This document shows positions 35,739 through 45,082 of a stretch of 64,000 nucleotides of DNA, in pieces. The notes below the pieces were generated by a model. It did not search any database. It had not been told where the DNA came from and was given only the letters and a program-made list of their open reading frames with translations. This DNA is from CAYFIW01 sp964343265 (lineage in GTDB: Bacteria; Chloroflexota; Dehalococcoidia; Lucifugimonadales; UBA826), in NCBI GenBank assembly GCA_964343265.1, contig CAYFIW010000004.1, forward strand, positions 1 through 64,000, in the 5' to 3' direction. Position numbers and translations under genes: made by a program. Position 1 is the first letter of the stretch, and every line of letters begins with the position of its first letter.

Positions 35739-37181
35739 TTAAGATTCAAGAGCATTTCCCTGCTCTAAATATAGTGTCCCATTCACATTTGATACTAATA
35801 ATTGCTGAATGTATTGACCTTTTGTTAAAACCCGTGAAGCAGTGTGTGTCATCAGGGTAGATACAATTTTTTCTTTATTTTCTACAAGTGCCTCTCTCAA
35901 TACCCGACCTTGAACGGTTTCCGGTATGGGAACGTCCAACAGTTTCAATACAGTCGGCAAAATATCTACGTTACCTGTCGGCGACAGAATACGTTCGTTC
36001 TCTCTGAAACTTTCTCCATAACAAATAAGTAAATTATTCATCTCGTACTTACTCATTGATCCATGCTGACCTACTCCAACGTCTCCATCAGTTGAAAAAA
36101 CTTGACCCTTATATCCATGCTGATTTTTTTCATCACTCCATTTGAATGACATTGTCAGGTCAGCTCCCCTAATCCCATCATTTCCAATGATAGATGCAGG
36201 TAAAGTTCCTTCCAGATGGGACAGCTTTTCCGTAGCAAGTATGGCACCGCACCAATCCTGTGACATCATCCAGGAAACCAACTTGTCTGATAAAGCTTCT
36301 TCTAAATTATTCAGATAAATCAATACGCTTCCTCCGTTGGGAGCAAGCAATATACGACCCTCAGACAAATCATCCTTAAAACCTGCATATTCCATTTCTT
36401 TTTTTACGTCAATTTTCCCCATAACTGTGGAATATCCATGATCCGACAAGATCATTATGTCTATTTCACTTTTGTCGGGACGACTTTCTATGTAATTGAG
36501 TAGTTTGCCAAATTCCTGATCTGCTTCACTGAGTGCTTTATCAGAAAGCGGGTGTCCTACACCATATTCATGTTGGGATTTATCAGGTTCAGAAGACCAA
36601 ATCAAAGCAACATCAGGATTCTTTTCCTCAAGAATAGAATCAATAAATATCCTCATAGCATGCTTGTAGCGTAGAGTATTCGGTAGTGTTTGGAGTGGCC
36701 ATTCTCCAAATCGTTTTAAGTAGTCCCTGTTCAATTGATTTGGTATGGAAAAATCAGGATGTATAGTCCCTCCACCTGATAATGATGCTGAATAGTTATG
36801 GACATATGCGTTCCCAGACGTGCCTACACCTATAGCAAAATATTCCTTTCCAAAATCCGATATAATTAGCTGTAAGCTGTCAGTAAGCAAAGGATCTGTT
36901 CCACCGGCCAGCATTTTAGACAATTCGTATTCAAGGGCAGGGATTACTCTTCCTTCATCCCAGTCTCTAGCAACAAATGTGTTTCCAGCCAATCCATGAG
37001 TCCCAGGATAAACTCCTGTTGTCATAGAAGCAGCATTTATCCTCGTTACTGAAGGAAACACAGGATGGTGATTTTCGAAAATGCACCCTTTAAGTCCTAC
37101 ACCATATATATTTGGTGTGACGGTAGGCGAAATTTGAGAAAGTTGTAAACCATCGAAAACCGCTATAACTACTTTTGACAC
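35739..37181 (-). CDS. type I phosphodiesterase/nucleotide pyrophosphatase-family hydrolase
   Basis: A 480-residue member of the alkaline phosphatase superfamily. Metal and nucleophile residues are in order: Asp10 (VFDGL), Thr46 (FPSVTRINAAS, the nucleophile), SEPDKSQHEYG (Asp, His), SDHGYS (Asp, His) and VGQHGSM (His). This fits phosphodiesterases, nucleotide pyrophosphatases and phosphonoacetate hydrolase. No signal peptide is seen, so it acts in the cytoplasm. The start is GTG. It neighbours a split sulfo/phosphonopyruvate decarboxylase and an ICL/PEPM-family enzyme, so a C-P or sulfonate route was considered, but the latter looks like an oxaloacetate decarboxylase. Confidence 0.85.
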   Translation of the reverse strand: MSKVVIAVFDGLQLSQISPTVTPNIYGVGLKGCIFENHHPVFPSVTRINAASMTTGVYPGTHGLAGNTFVARDWDEGRVIPALEYELSKMLAGGTDPLLTDSLQLIISDFGKEYFAIGVGTSGNAYVHNYSASLSGGGTIHPDFSIPNQLNRDYLKRFGEWPLQTLPNTLRYKHAMRIFIDSILEEKNPDVALIWSSEPDKSQHEYGVGHPLSDKALSEADQEFGKLLNYIESRPDKSEIDIMILSDHGYSTVMGKIDVKKEMEYAGFKDDLSEGRILLAPNGGSVLIYLNNLEEALSDKLVSWMMSQDWCGAILATEKLSHLEGTLPASIIGNDGIRGADLTMSFKWSDEKNQHGYKGQVFSTDGDVGVGQHGSMSKYEMNNLLICYGESFRENERILSPTGNVDILPTVLKLLDVPIPETVQGRVLREALVENKEKIVSTLMTHTASRVLTKGQYIQQLLVSNVNGTLYLEQGNALES

Positions 37182-37271
37182 TCTGATTCACCATATTTCA
37201 TTTCCATTAATATCTATCTACAATGACCGAAGTAAGCATGTACTATACATCTCACGAGTATTTGTCTTAAG

Positions 37272-37308
37272 TTTACAATTTCAAAAATTTATTCAGATAA
37301 TATATCTG
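37272..37308 (+). promoter_or_regulatory. candidate promoter with palindrome over the -10
   Basis: TTTACA (37272-37277) and GATAAT (37296-37301) are 18 bases apart, a good sigma-70-type pair. CAGATA/TATCTG (37294-37308, three-base centre) is a perfect dyad that covers the -10, so a repressor site is plausible. The downstream ATG is at 37337. Confidence 0.45.
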
Positions 37309-37336
37309 CTCACCATAGCATCTGGAGTCCATATAA

Positions 37337-38194
37337 ATGTCAAACAATCGGAAAAGGTTGGCAATCAGAAAGATCCTGTCTGGAAAAGAATGTATTCATC
37401 CGGGATCAGTATATGACACGATGTCGGCAAGAATTGCCGAAACCATAGGATTTGAGATGGGAATGTTTGCAGGTTCTATAGCATCGGCTGTAGTTCTTGG
37501 GGCTCCTGATTATATTGTCCTCACACTCACGGAATTTGCAGACCAATCAAGGAGAATATGCAGAGGATCTAACTTGCCACTTTTGGTTGATGCCGACCAT
37601 GGATACGGTAATGCTCTGAATGTTAAAAGGACGGTGGAAGAACTTGAAAACGCCGGTGTCGGAGCCCTAACAATTGAGGATACTTTATTACCAAAACAGC
37701 ATGCGTCCAATCAAACACAATTGATATCAGTTGATGAAGGCATAGGGAAAATGAAAGCCGCTCTGGAAGGACGAATAGATACAGATTTAGTGGTTGCTGG
37801 CAGAACCAGCGCCTTTCAAATCACAGGAACAAAGGATGCTATTTTAAGGGCCAAAGAATACGAAAAAGCCGGTGTGGATGCCATGTTTTTTGCTGGTCTA
37901 TCTACACGCAAGCAATTGGAATCGGTACGTGATGCTATTTCCATACCAATTATGCTGGGCAGCTTAAGCAGCGAACTTAATGATCGGGACTATTTGGGGA
38001 CCATGGGAGTGAGAATCGCTCTCCAAGGTCATATTCCATACATGGCTGGGCTGAAGGCTGTCTACGACGCGCTTGCTAAGTTGAGGGCTGGAGAATCCCC
38101 TGAAAAACTAAGTGGAGAGGAAAAATATGACGACTTTATGAAAAAGTACACAGCAACCAACCAGTACGACGGGTGGATATCAGAATTTCTCTAA
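37337..38194 (+). CDS. oxaloacetate decarboxylase-like enzyme of the ICL/PEPM superfamily
   Basis: A 285-residue enzyme of the isocitrate lyase/PEP mutase superfamily. It closely follows the Pseudomonas oxaloacetate decarboxylase PA4872 as I recall it: the VYDTMSARIAETIGFEMGMF start, VDADHGYGNALNVKRTVEEL (residues 84-103, metal Asp85/Asp87), IEDTLLPKQ (113-121) and the final DGW region. It lacks the KKCGH loop of lyases and the mutase pattern, as that decarboxylase does. Expected reaction: oxaloacetate to pyruvate and CO2, metal-dependent. It has a candidate promoter just upstream and is divergent from the phosphodiesterase gene. Confidence 0.85.
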   Translation: MSNNRKRLAIRKILSGKECIHPGSVYDTMSARIAETIGFEMGMFAGSIASAVVLGAPDYIVLTLTEFADQSRRICRGSNLPLLVDADHGYGNALNVKRTVEELENAGVGALTIEDTLLPKQHASNQTQLISVDEGIGKMKAALEGRIDTDLVVAGRTSAFQITGTKDAILRAKEYEKAGVDAMFFAGLSTRKQLESVRDAISIPIMLGSLSSELNDRDYLGTMGVRIALQGHIPYMAGLKAVYDALAKLRAGESPEKLSGEEKYDDFMKKYTATNQYDGWISEFL

Positions 38195-38219
38195 ATAAAA
38201 TCCAATAGGGCATAGCATG

Positions 38220-39260
38220 CTATACCTCTTTCATTAGATCCATTAGTTTACCTAGAGCAGAAATTTTCTCGTCAATAGAACCCCCTGGCAACGAAACTTT
38301 TAGAGTTGTAATCCCAGCATCTTTATACAATTTAAGTCTTTCTTTAACCATTTCCGGTGTTCCTATTAGATTTGACTTCAATGCTATATCTACTGGCACG
38401 AGATCTCTTGCTTCTTCCCTTCTACCTTCCTTCCACAACCTTTGAACATAGTCAACGGCTTCGCCATAACCCTGTCTAGCATAAGCATTCTTATAAAAAT
38501 TGTTTTTCACAGATCCCATCGCTCCAAAAGTAAAACCATAACCCCTCGCGTGGCTCTTTCCTACTTCATCAACGTTTTCTGTAAATTCCAAAGACAAAGG
38601 TATTATAAGTTCCAGATCTTTCAAAGTTCGTCCGGATGATTTGGCTCCCTCGGCTATATTATTGAGAAATACATGCCCAGTTTCTGGCATATAGCACCCG
38701 CCTATCCAACCGTCGGCAAGCTCCCCGGTCATTTTCAAGTTTGATGGACCCAAAGAAGCTACATATAAGGGAACATCCACCACGGGTGCACTAGTTCGCA
38801 TCGAAATACCTTCTCCCCCATATAATGGGAGTGAATAATGTACTCCATCATAATTAATCTTGTCTCCAGAAGTACCCATTTTAAAAATTTCTATAATCTC
38901 TCTGGTACGGGTGACAGGACTATGAAATTTAACGCCATGCCATCCCTCCATCACCTGCGGTCCACTCGTTCCAATCCCGAGAATAAATCTATTCGCTGAC
39001 ATAGACTGCAGTGTCAGAGAAGTCATTATTAAATTCGCAGGAGTTCGGCTTCCAATTTGTACTATGCTGGTACCCAACTTGATTGACTTTGTTCTAGCTG
39101 CAATAAACGCCAAAGGCGTCAAAGCATCGAATCCCCACGCCTCTGAACTCCAAATAGAGTCAACACCTAAATCTTCAACCGCCAAAGCGAAATCAGTTAT
39201 TGATTTCCAATCATTAACATCTGACCGAACGCCGTGAAAGGCATTTAGAGCAATTTTCAA
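38220..39260 (-). CDS. luciferase-like (LLM class) flavin/F420-dependent oxidoreductase
   Basis: A 346-residue TIM-barrel oxidoreductase of the luciferase-like group. Marks include VEDLGVDSIWSSEAWGFDALTPLA (about 27-50), RTKSIKLGTSIVQIGSRTPA, and RFILGIGTSGPQVMEGWHG. The layout is closest to F420-dependent members. Such enzymes are a hallmark gene expansion of SAR202-type bacteria, where they are thought to attack recalcitrant compounds. The start is TTG with GAGG eight bases upstream. It lies 14 bases after the DinB-like gene in the transcribed order and probably in its operon. Confidence 0.9.
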   Translation of the reverse strand: MKIALNAFHGVRSDVNDWKSITDFALAVEDLGVDSIWSSEAWGFDALTPLAFIAARTKSIKLGTSIVQIGSRTPANLIMTSLTLQSMSANRFILGIGTSGPQVMEGWHGVKFHSPVTRTREIIEIFKMGTSGDKINYDGVHYSLPLYGGEGISMRTSAPVVDVPLYVASLGPSNLKMTGELADGWIGGCYMPETGHVFLNNIAEGAKSSGRTLKDLELIIPLSLEFTENVDEVGKSHARGYGFTFGAMGSVKNNFYKNAYARQGYGEAVDYVQRLWKEGRREEARDLVPVDIALKSNLIGTPEMVKERLKLYKDAGITTLKVSLPGGSIDEKISALGKLMDLMKEV

Positions 39261-39274
39261 TTTAAATACCTCAC

Positions 39275-39799
39275 TTACGATTCCAATTTTAAATAGCCAT
39301 CTTCTTTCTTTACTGTTCTAATTTGATTGAGATGATCTAGATCATGAACTCTTTGAAACATATACCAAGCTCCCACATGGAGATCTCCAAAAAAACTGTG
39401 GTTTGAAGTAAATCTTGTGTCTGGGTATTCTGGCAATTCGCTTGCAATAGCAGTGAGGGCATGTGCACCATCCAAAATCAGATCTTTTAATTCTTCAATA
39501 CCATACGCCGATTCTGTTCTCGCCGGCTCAACGTCCGATTCTCCCTCCATCATTCCCTTTGACAATTCTCGCATCAATTTAATAACCCTGTCGGTACTAA
39601 GAACAACATGATAGACAATTTCTGAAATCGTCCATTCATTTTTGTCATAGCTAAAATCTGCCTGAGCTTGGTTAACAGCAGATATTTCCTCGATTAACTG
39701 CAATCGGGCCTGTATAACTCTTAACCAAAGAGTCTTTAAAGGGTATTTTTTTCCCTGACCCAACAAGTAATTTCTTACTCTTTCCTCTTCAGGTGACAT
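39275..39799 (-). CDS. DinB-like four-helix protein
   Basis: A 174-residue DinB/YfiT-type four-helix bundle. Three His in the usual metal geometry are visible: His64 (VYHVV), His152 and His156 (VHDLDHLNQI). Members act as thiol-dependent S-transferases or metal enzymes in detoxification. The start is very clear (AGGAGG before ATG). It precedes the LLM oxidoreductase gene by 14 bases, so the two are probably cotranscribed. Biochemical role unknown. Confidence 0.85.
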   Translation of the reverse strand: MSPEEERVRNYLLGQGKKYPLKTLWLRVIQARLQLIEEISAVNQAQADFSYDKNEWTISEIVYHVVLSTDRVIKLMRELSKGMMEGESDVEPARTESAYGIEELKDLILDGAHALTAIASELPEYPDTRFTSNHSFFGDLHVGAWYMFQRVHDLDHLNQIRTVKKEDGYLKLES

Positions 39800-39834
39800 T
39801 TAAAACCTCCTACATTAGAGCGATCGACCGAACA

Positions 39835-41088
39835 CTACTTAAACTCATGTGCCAAAACTTGCGGCCATTTGAATAAAACGCCGCTTAATAATGCAATTCC
39901 CATAGTCCCATTGAGAACCAACGCCCATATAACACCGATCTCATCAGCTACATAACCAGACAATAGCAACCCAATTGGAAGCCCATAGACCGCTAATTGT
40001 CTCAACCCAAGGACTCTACCTCGCATTTGAGACCCTGTATATTGCAAAATCATTACCGCCATGGTGACCATTGACAATGATTGGAATATGCCTATAAACA
40101 TAAGAACTGGCAATGAAGCATAAAACAACTTGATTCCCGCCATCAACAAAATAGCAATATGCCATAGAAATGATCCAGCAATCATTAATTTATTAGTGGG
40201 TCTTGAAGACACAAACGATCCAACAACAAGCGAACCCAATAAAGCACCCAAAGAATAAGCACCCATAAGCCATCCAAGACCAGCTGCACTGGTGTCAAAG
40301 ACATCCATTGCTACTACCGCTATGAGAGAATTGTTGAAAGGGAAAGCCGTTAGATTCACAATGAATGCAATTACAAGTAATGCCAACAAAAAGTTTTCAG
40401 CCTTCACGTACTTCAATCCACCCATTAGATTTTGTAGGACAGAATCTCTATTTTCAGTTGAATATCTCGAAATATCCCTAAGAAATGTGATTAATATGAG
40501 TGAAATCGCATACAAAATAACGATAACCAAATACGACAAAGTAATTCCATATGCATCCATCAAAATCCCTGCTAATACCGGAGCAAAAATTTGTGTGATA
40601 TCTCTTCCAGTCCTCGTTAAAGCAACACCATTCTGAAGACGATGAGATCCAACAACTTCCGGCAAAATCGACTGCCTAACAATCATGTCAATTGACCTCC
40701 ATAGGCCTATCAGAACAGTCATGAACAGTATTAGAGGAATACTCAAATTATCAGTTGCAGCAGCAATAAATATTGCTAGCGAGAAAACTAAAAAGGCTAA
40801 TCTTGACGATAGGAATATTTTTTTCCACCCTATTCGGTCAACAAAAACCCCAAAAAATGGAGCTCCCAAAGTGCCAGAAAATCTTAAGGCGCCAAACAAC
40901 CCCAGTATCAAAGGTGAATCCGTGGTTTCCAGAATAAACCAAGAAAGAATCAAAATTTCCATAAATTCAGCAGAATGTAATGCGATATCAGATAACCACA
41001 TCAACCTATATCTAGGAACCTGTAATGATACGAATAATTGACTGGTTAGTTGATTGAATTTAATTATTTTACGTGTCCCTACCAACAT
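39835..41088 (-). CDS. MFS transporter, EntS/MFS_3-like
   Basis: A 417-residue carrier with about 12 helices. Features are the first helix SAEFMEILILSWFILETTDSPLILGLFGAL, motif A GVFVDRIGWKK, and a long hydrophobic C-terminal half. Enterobactin-exporter-like MFS proteins of this branch export or efflux varied small molecules. The frame is open to 41244, but that would overlap the divergent msrA gene and add a segment with no family similarity. The ATG at 41088 is therefore preferred, though its ribosome-binding site is weak. Confidence 0.85.
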   Translation of the reverse strand: MLVGTRKIIKFNQLTSQLFVSLQVPRYRLMWLSDIALHSAEFMEILILSWFILETTDSPLILGLFGALRFSGTLGAPFFGVFVDRIGWKKIFLSSRLAFLVFSLAIFIAAATDNLSIPLILFMTVLIGLWRSIDMIVRQSILPEVVGSHRLQNGVALTRTGRDITQIFAPVLAGILMDAYGITLSYLVIVILYAISLILITFLRDISRYSTENRDSVLQNLMGGLKYVKAENFLLALLVIAFIVNLTAFPFNNSLIAVVAMDVFDTSAAGLGWLMGAYSLGALLGSLVVGSFVSSRPTNKLMIAGSFLWHIAILLMAGIKLFYASLPVLMFIGIFQSLSMVTMAVMILQYTGSQMRGRVLGLRQLAVYGLPIGLLLSGYVADEIGVIWALVLNGTMGIALLSGVLFKWPQVLAHEFK

Positions 41089-41232
41089 ATTAAGGAATAG
41101 ATAGATCGAAATCTTACAGGAAAGACAAGTATAGACAACACTTTGTAAGTGCAAGTGTCCAACAGCTGAATCAGTGTATAATTTGGGGCCCGTCACTAAG
41201 TTAGCAAAATGGATGGCAAGCAGGAGAATAAG

Positions 41233-41781
41233 ATGTCTGAACACAAGACGGCGACGTTGGCTGGAGGTTGTTTTTGGTGCGTAGAGGCTGTTTTCGAACT
41301 AGTAGAAGGGATTCACACCTTGATATCGGGATACACAGGTGGAAACACTGAAAATCCCACCTATGAGGAAGTATGTTCAGGTCAAACTGGTCACGCAGAA
41401 GCTGTGCAAATCGAGTACGACCCTGATGTTATTGATTATGAAACTATTCTAGAAATATTCTTCGCATACCATGACCCTACTACTCTAAACAGGCAGGGGA
41501 ATGATATTGGAACTCAATATCGATCAGCAATATATTTCCACGACAAGGAGCAAGAACAAATTGCCATTCAAGTTGTCCAAGAACTAGAGGAAGACGAGAT
41601 ATTCCCCAATCCAATTGTCACTGAAATAAATGAAATTGGAACATTTTACCGAGGGGAAGCGTTTCATCAATCTTACTTCACAAATAACGCCTATCAACCA
41701 TATTGCCAATTCATAATAGCTCCAAAAGTTATAAAACTAAGAGAAAGACATTCACATCTTTTAAAGACCGTTTATCACTAA
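41233..41781 (+). CDS. msrA: peptide-methionine (S)-S-oxide reductase
   Basis: A 182-residue MsrA that repairs oxidised methionine. The catalytic Cys13 is in GGCFWCVEAVF, followed by the expected GYTGG, YEEVCSGQTGHAEAVQ and FHDPT-like AYHDPTTLNRQGNDIGTQYRS blocks. The ATG at 41233 has AGGAG six bases upstream; the longer frame from 41209 is less likely. It lies eight bases before the malate synthase gene and is probably cotranscribed. Recycling cysteines at the C-terminus are not obvious, so reduction may follow the Cys-only or external thiol route. Confidence 0.95.
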   Translation: MSEHKTATLAGGCFWCVEAVFELVEGIHTLISGYTGGNTENPTYEEVCSGQTGHAEAVQIEYDPDVIDYETILEIFFAYHDPTTLNRQGNDIGTQYRSAIYFHDKEQEQIAIQVVQELEEDEIFPNPIVTEINEIGTFYRGEAFHQSYFTNNAYQPYCQFIIAPKVIKLRERHSHLLKTVYH

Positions 41782-41789
41782 AATTTTAA

Positions 41790-43490
41790 ATGCAAAATAA
41801 CAACGTCAGAATCGAATACCCTAAAATTGATGGGACAGCCCAACTATTCACCGATGAATTTATAAATTATCTCCTTGCTTTACATGATCATTTCTCAGAT
41901 CGAATTAAAGCTATAAGGACTATGCGACAACAGACACTGACAGAGGCTCATTCAAAAGGAATTGCTTCTCTATCACTACCTCTAAGTGAGATAAATACAG
42001 GTAAATGGGTGGTAGACCCTGTTCCCACAGAACTCAAATCGCCTGGGATCGAAATATCTGGTCCCGCAGGTATTGCCAACATGTTCATTAATGCCCTTAA
42101 TCCCGGCCCAGAAGGGGAACGTGCTGTTGGATATCTGGATGATGACGAAGATTCTGGAGGCCACTCGTTCAAAGACACAGTAAACTCTGCAATAAACAGA
42201 TTGGAAGCTTCTGAAGGAACACTTTCTTATGAAGATCACAAAAGAGGAAAAGTCTATAGGCTTGAACCCGGAAACCTTCCATTCTTTATGCATAGAGAAA
42301 GAGGCCTACACCTAGATGAGCACGAAGTCACTATTGATGGTCAGTCAATTTCCGCAACTTTGTTGAGCACAGCGCTAACACTATTTCATGTGGGTCGGTC
42401 TCAGATGAGACAGGGAAAAGGAGTTTATTTTTACCTTCCAAAACTAGAAAGTGTCTCTGAAGTAGAACTTTATAAAGACTTATTCGACTTAAGTAAAGAG
42501 ATCCTACATCTAGATTCCAACTCTACGATTAAAGCAGTCATTCTTGTTGAATCACTCCCCGCTGTATTTAGAATGGAAAACATGCTCCATGCTCTTGGTC
42601 AATATGGAGCCGGGCTAAATGCAGCAAGATGGGATCTAAAAGCGAGTATCTTAGAATATATACTCCCCGATCCGAAATCTGTTTGGCCGGACCGCTTCGA
42701 AGTTGATATCAAAACCACAAAATTTATATCCGATATTTTCAGAAGACTTGTCGCTATATGCTTGAAAAGAGAGGCGGTTGCGATAGGCGGAATGGCCACA
42801 GCACTTCCCAGCAGGGATGAAGAGGTTAACCAAATAGCGGCGGACTCAATAAGGAGTGATAAAGAGTGGGAGGCCAGGCAGGGATTTCTAAGAGGGTGGA
42901 GCGCCCACATTTACCATATGAAAACCGCTTCTGATCCTTTTAAGGAATGGTGGGGAACTGGATGGCAACCAACTACTGAAATGAGTAATCCTGATAATTA
43001 TCCTGTTCACATTGAAACACCCAAAGGCAAAATCACCTCCGAAGGAACAGTAAGAAACATCCGAACCATAATAGAGTACGTGGAAGGATGGTTGAATGGT
43101 AGAGGAGCCAAAGGTATAGATAGTATGGAAGACAAAGATGGTAAAAGACCATCCCTAATGGAAGACCTAGCCACAGCACGGATTTCTGTTGGTCAGGTAG
43201 CCCAGAGGATTTTGCATCATGTATCGTGTCAGACCACAGGAGTGATACACACTCCACAAGTTGTAAAAGAAATGGTAGATAACGCTACAGTCAACATACT
43301 AGAAATACGAAAGTCTCAACTTAAAGAGTCCGATTTCATAGATACGGAAAACCGTTATCAAATTGCCCGTAAAGTTTGTCTTAAGTGGATTGAAAATTAT
43401 ACTGAATTAAATTTCAGAAGCCTCGGTTCATACACTCAAGAAGATCTCAAACGAATAGGTCTAGAGGTCGACGCCCTACAAAAAGAATAG
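41790..43490 (+). CDS. aceB: malate synthase, divergent
   Basis: A 566-residue protein that matches malate synthase A in length and order. The barrel arginine is Arg280 in GLNAARWD (usually GRWD), the glyoxylate-shunt block NIRTIIEYVEGWLNGRGAKG is present, and the catalytic Asp is Asp459 in LMEDLATARIS. Condensation of glyoxylate with acetyl-CoA to malate is the expected reaction. Several normally strict residues differ, so the enzyme is a distant branch and could use another acyl-CoA or aldehyde. No isocitrate lyase gene is in the window. It follows msrA by eight bases. Confidence 0.85.
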   Translation: MQNNNVRIEYPKIDGTAQLFTDEFINYLLALHDHFSDRIKAIRTMRQQTLTEAHSKGIASLSLPLSEINTGKWVVDPVPTELKSPGIEISGPAGIANMFINALNPGPEGERAVGYLDDDEDSGGHSFKDTVNSAINRLEASEGTLSYEDHKRGKVYRLEPGNLPFFMHRERGLHLDEHEVTIDGQSISATLLSTALTLFHVGRSQMRQGKGVYFYLPKLESVSEVELYKDLFDLSKEILHLDSNSTIKAVILVESLPAVFRMENMLHALGQYGAGLNAARWDLKASILEYILPDPKSVWPDRFEVDIKTTKFISDIFRRLVAICLKREAVAIGGMATALPSRDEEVNQIAADSIRSDKEWEARQGFLRGWSAHIYHMKTASDPFKEWWGTGWQPTTEMSNPDNYPVHIETPKGKITSEGTVRNIRTIIEYVEGWLNGRGAKGIDSMEDKDGKRPSLMEDLATARISVGQVAQRILHHVSCQTTGVIHTPQVVKEMVDNATVNILEIRKSQLKESDFIDTENRYQIARKVCLKWIENYTELNFRSLGSYTQEDLKRIGLEVDALQKE

Positions 43491-43501
43491 AAATCTGGTC
43501 T

Positions 43502-44719
43502 TTAATCCTCTATGGCACTATAAACAAGCGTTCTCAGCTCTCTCCTAATGTTATATGTACTTGAAGGAACCAGTTGAGTCATAAATATTGTTATGAGATC
43601 CTCTAAGGGATCAATCCAAAATGCAGTGCTCGCCATTCCTCCCCAAGCTAATTCTCCGGGGGTACCAGAAATTTGAGCTCGCGCAGGGTCGATTAAAATT
43701 GAGAAACCTAAACCAAAGCCAACACCATCAAAAGTGGATTCGCTCCACCTGCCATATGCAATATCTGCAAGTGAGGAGGAAGCTCTCAAATGATTTGACG
43801 ACATCAACTCAACAGTCTTACGACTTAATAGTCGTTCACCATTTAAATATCCCTTATTCAATATCAGTCTGCAAAAAATCAAATAATCCTCAGCTGTCGA
43901 AAAAAGACCGCCGCCGCCCGAAAGAAAACTAGGAGTCAAGCCTGCATATTCATCTGATTTTTCTTCTATAAGTTTGGGGGGACCACCTAAATGATAGAGA
44001 TAATTGGCAGATAATCTATGAATTTTATTTTCTGGTACCTGGAACCCCGTATCTACCATAGCCAGTGGTTCAAATATATTTTCTTCAAAAAATTTATCGA
44101 GTTTTTTTCCAGATAGTATCTCTATAAGATATCCGCAAACGTCTGTGGCAACAGAATAATTCCATCGCTCACCTGGTGAAAACTCCAAAGGCACACTAGA
44201 AAGAGCTTCTACAAATTCTCTAAGATTCTTTTGTTTATTACGATCTAATCCAATTTTTCTATAAGCCGCATCAACTTCAGTTCTATGCATAAATCCATAA
44301 GTAAGGCCTGATTGGTGAGATAGAAGGTCACCAATAGTCATAGCTCTTTTCGGTTTCTCCGTAATAAATCCTTCATAATCGCCAGAGACATAAACTTCTA
44401 TATCTTTAAATTCTGGAATATATTCTTCAACAGGATCATCAAGTTGGAACAATCCTCTCTCATAAAGCATCATCAGTGCTGTCGAAGTTATAGGTTTGGT
44501 CATTGAATAAATTCTATATATAGTGTCCCAAAGAACCGGTTTATTTTGCTCTCTATCGCTTAAGCCCAGTGTCGAATAGTGGGCCAACCTACCTTTCCTG
44601 TATATGGCCGTCAAAGCTCCAGTGAGCCTTTCATTTTCTAAATAATTTTTAGTTATATGATGATCTATTAGCGTTAATTTCTTAGCTGACATACCGCTAG
44701 TCTGTGTATTTAAAGTCAA
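43502..44719 (-). CDS. serine beta-lactamase-like hydrolase (class C/EstB family)
   Basis: A 405-residue serine hydrolase of the beta-lactamase/D-Ala-D-Ala carboxypeptidase fold. The SxxK motif is SMTK (Ser72, Lys75) and the catalytic tyrosine is Tyr188 in YSV, where beta-lactamases have YxN. Its third element is a degenerate WGG near the C-terminus. This is the pattern of EstB-like esterases and of lovastatin-type transesterases, not of a classical antibiotic-resistance enzyme. No signal peptide is present. The TTG start at 44719 has AAGGA seven bases upstream; an ATG at 44692 is an alternative. Confidence 0.9.
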   Translation of the reverse strand: MTLNTQTSGMSAKKLTLIDHHITKNYLENERLTGALTAIYRKGRLAHYSTLGLSDREQNKPVLWDTIYRIYSMTKPITSTALMMLYERGLFQLDDPVEEYIPEFKDIEVYVSGDYEGFITEKPKRAMTIGDLLSHQSGLTYGFMHRTEVDAAYRKIGLDRNKQKNLREFVEALSSVPLEFSPGERWNYSVATDVCGYLIEILSGKKLDKFFEENIFEPLAMVDTGFQVPENKIHRLSANYLYHLGGPPKLIEEKSDEYAGLTPSFLSGGGGLFSTAEDYLIFCRLILNKGYLNGERLLSRKTVELMSSNHLRASSSLADIAYGRWSESTFDGVGFGLGFSILIDPARAQISGTPGELAWGGMASTAFWIDPLEDLITIFMTQLVPSSTYNIRRELRTLVYSAIED

Positions 44720-45082
44720 ACTCTATTCCTTAACATTGTGAGGCCCTAAACTAATCATTATTTTTTTGCGATGAACCAAACCTGCCAATAACTATCAATT
44801 ATTTAACAGGAATATCGTAGTTCTAATACGGTGATAAAGTCGATGCTGGATATAGCAATGACAACACGAATATCAGTATCAAATTAGATGTTATCAAAAC
44901 CAATCTATTCAGAATGATTAGTCTTAATCCAAACTAAATCCAAAAGATAACTTATATAGACAATTTATAGTTCTAGATTTATTTCCAATATTTAATGGAC
45001 CAAATACCTATCAATTCAATCGAAATTTGGGACAATTAATATCTAAATATAATTTTACGGCCAATATAAAAACGGTAATTTT
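44720..45082. other. A+T-rich divergent intergenic region
   Basis: About 360 bases between the divergent hydrolase and the giant propeller gene. It is very A+T-rich with many TATA-like stretches that could serve as promoters for either side. No hairpin, repeat or RNA gene is supported. Confidence 0.4.

Noticed and set aside
38212..38223. 12-bp palindrome ATAGCATGCTAT at the end of two convergent genes
   Set aside because: Short, partly inside a stop codon and without a T run; no function can be supported.
41089..41244. N-terminal extension of the MFS gene
   Set aside because: It would overlap the msrA start and shows no family similarity; the ATG at 41088 is preferred.
43502..44719. Antibiotic-resistance beta-lactamase
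   Set aside because: The YSV in place of YxN and absent signal peptide point to an esterase-like hydrolase.
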